DNA of 64,000 nucleotides from Niabella ginsenosidivorans (GTDB lineage Bacteria; Bacteroidota; Bacteroidia; Chitinophagales; Chitinophagaceae): NCBI RefSeq assembly GCF_001654455.1, contig NZ_CP015772.1, positions 4,526,001 to 4,590,000 of the forward strand, read 5' to 3'. Shown piece by piece: positions 62,786 to 64,000 of this stretch (position 1 is its first letter; each line of letters starts with the position of its first letter). The notes under the pieces were generated by a model. It saw only the letters and a program-made list of their open reading frames with translations, ran no database searches and was not told where the DNA came from. The position numbers and the translations under genes were made by a program.

Positions 62786-64000
62786 CTACAATGGCTTAAA
62801 GGCGGCCTGGCGCAAGATGGTCTTGCCTATCGGTATCAGGCTGATCGTTTCAATCGCATTGCTTTCTTTCTCTTTTGCTTTTAACCGGATGGTACCGTTT
62901 TTGTAAACCGCATCGTTATTACGGATATACCCATACTCTTTTCTTTTAACGGGTATGTACAAATAATCTTTGAAAACCGGTGTATATTCTTTCCCGATGC
63001 CTGAAGTGGCCTGTATTGGCAAAGCATAAGCCAGGGGGCCATAGAAAAAATAATGCTCTCCGTTCTGGTCTTGCCGGTCAGCTACGCTGGCTTTAAAATC
63101 CAGGTGAACCGTTTCATTCTTTTTAAATAATTTCCGGATCACAATAAACTCATCAGCAATCGTATAAGGTTGATCCGTTTGCAATGCTTTTACCCATCCC
63201 GGTTTCCGTATCTTCAGTGTAAAGAACCGTGGAGCGCTTACGAAAATTGTAAAGTCAAAGGACAGATCATAGGGATAGCCTGTTTTTTCCTGTATATGCA
63301 CTGCTGTTCCGTTCACTTTTGTATGCACCTCTGAAGGGCCTAACAGGGTAGCTGCCAAAACAGAGTCGCCTTCTTTCATCCACATATGCTGTACATAATA
63401 AGGCGTTATTCTTCCTGCGTTTGGCACACAACAAACGGCAGCATCTTTATGAGCCGGAGAATATTTATAGCGCACCTGTTTCATATCTCCGTTTGTTCCT
63501 CCATTTAGAGTACCTGTCATCTGGTAGGAATTATCCGTTTTCAGATAGGCAATACAGGAATGATCCGGGTTCCTTGCGCCCTGTGCAGCGTTAAAGAAAA
63601 TCGTTTCTGCCCTGTCTGCAAAGAAGTTCATGCCGGTCTTCTGCAGCAAGCCGGCATAGCTATCCATGAGCTCCTGCATAGAACAATATTCATACCCCGT
63701 GTTTGTTGCATTTGCCTTACGGCCGCCGATCCATTCATCCCCAATGGGGCCGCCAGCGGGTGTAGTAGCCTCCTGTATCCTTTTTAAATAGATCTTCAAT
63801 GCTTTCTTATACAGCGGGTTGCCAGTGCTGAAAGCTGCAACCGTTAAGGGCCGCAGGTGCTCATAAGCATGTACCCCATGATCCGTCATTTTATAACCGG
63901 GGTTAAAAAGACTGCTCCACTGAACATCTTTTTCGAATGAGAAATTGGAAGAAAAATTCTGATAAAGAAACAATGCGTACCGGCGGTACCGGGCCTGTTT
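62786..64000 (-). CDS. GH127-type glycoside hydrolase (DUF1680), C-terminal part
   Basis: 405 residues, with the N-terminus cut by the right edge: the frame stays open to base 64000, so the first Met seen is internal. YEYCSMQELMDSYAGLL, ETIFFNAAQGARNPDHS and VCCVPNAGRITPYYVQHMWM are GH127 (beta-L-arabinofuranosidase-type) motifs. The Cys pair with Glu supports the cysteine-dependent mechanism known for the family. The C-terminal beta-sandwich (APRFFTLKIRKPGWV) is complete. It should release arabinofuranose or a related sugar from plant glycans. Confidence 0.88.
   Translation of the reverse strand, partial: KQARYRRYALFLYQNFSSNFSFEKDVQWSSLFNPGYKMTDHGVHAYEHLRPLTVAAFSTGNPLYKKALKIYLKRIQEATTPAGGPIGDEWIGGRKANATNTGYEYCSMQELMDSYAGLLQKTGMNFFADRAETIFFNAAQGARNPDHSCIAYLKTDNSYQMTGTLNGGTNGDMKQVRYKYSPAHKDAAVCCVPNAGRITPYYVQHMWMKEGDSVLAATLLGPSEVHTKVNGTAVHIQEKTGYPYDLSFDFTIFVSAPRFFTLKIRKPGWVKALQTDQPYTIADEFIVIRKLFKKNETVHLDFKASVADRQDQNGEHYFFYGPLAYALPIQATSGIGKEYTPVFKDYLYIPVKRKEYGYIRNNDAVYKNGTIRLKAKEKESNAIETISLIPIGKTILRQAAFKPL

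Noticed and set aside
1-64000. tRNA genes, rRNA genes and CRISPR arrays
   Set aside because: Reading the intergenic gaps I found no cloverleaf with conserved GTTCRANNC, no rRNA segment and no spaced direct repeats; a tRNAscan/CRISPR search would be needed to be certain.

Overview
The window looks like a chromosomal segment of a Bacteroidota bacterium, most likely a member of the Chitinophagaceae. The evidence is a gldC gliding gene, a DUF4290 protein, SusC/SusD and FecI/FecR families, TAnnTTTG-type -7 boxes, and starts without Shine-Dalgarno sequences. I cannot name the genus from sequence alone. I found no rRNA, tRNA, CRISPR array or convincing insertion sequence.

Layout. 1-8.1 kb: the N-terminal part of a GH63-type glucosidase, a lipoprotein amidase, the oxidative pentose-phosphate operon gnd-zwf-pgl, and a secreted DUF3472-like protein. 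8.4-13.8 kb, minus strand: DUF1579 lipoprotein, Rieske protein coupled to an unknown protein, a frameshifted DoxX-like gene, hflX, ald, tsaE. 14-19 kb: two tandem outer-membrane beta-barrel receptors, one frame-broken. 19.3-29.2 kb: gcvH, VanZ-like, a solo AAA-ATPase/nuclease-like gene, typA, a FabH-like/lipid kinase/rnhB operon, two proline-rich secreted proteins and a sulfatase. 29.2-36.6 kb: nadK/D15-like/CBS/hydrolase operon, cvpA, yqeY, gldC, a glycosyltransferase, DUF4290. 37-41 kb: an accessory-looking stretch with a frame-broken small gene, a Y-family polymerase and a second solo ATPase/nuclease-like gene. 41-44 kb: rplM-rpsI-rpsB-tsf. 44-56 kb: a DUF218 protein and a nutrient-uptake locus (sigma factor, FecR, SusC, SusD, NHL/phosphodiester-glycosidase lipoprotein, sugar isomerase-like protein). 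56.4-60 kb: Uma2 nuclease, chagasin-like inhibitor, an unknown small protein and two papain-like peptidases. 60-64 kb: AraC regulator, PhyH-family oxygenase, sugar isomerase-like protein and a GH127-type glycosidase cut by the window edge.

How the genes work together. The sigma/FecR/SusCD locus should sense and import a glycan whose sugar-phosphodiester linkage is cut by the associated glycosidase. The 57-60 kb locus is the most unusual: two C1 peptidases without visible export signals lie beside a C1-inhibitor-like protein and a small protein that shares its C-terminal ~70-residue domain with one of the peptidases. This is my best candidate for an undescribed system.

Regulatory signals. Several genes have a -7 box exactly 4 nt before the ATG, predicting leaderless mRNAs. 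Both solo ATPase genes and the Y-polymerase have palindromes just upstream of the start. At least three families of dispersed palindromic elements sit in intergenic gaps. Three genes are broken by apparent single-base shifts, which may be real or sequencing errors.
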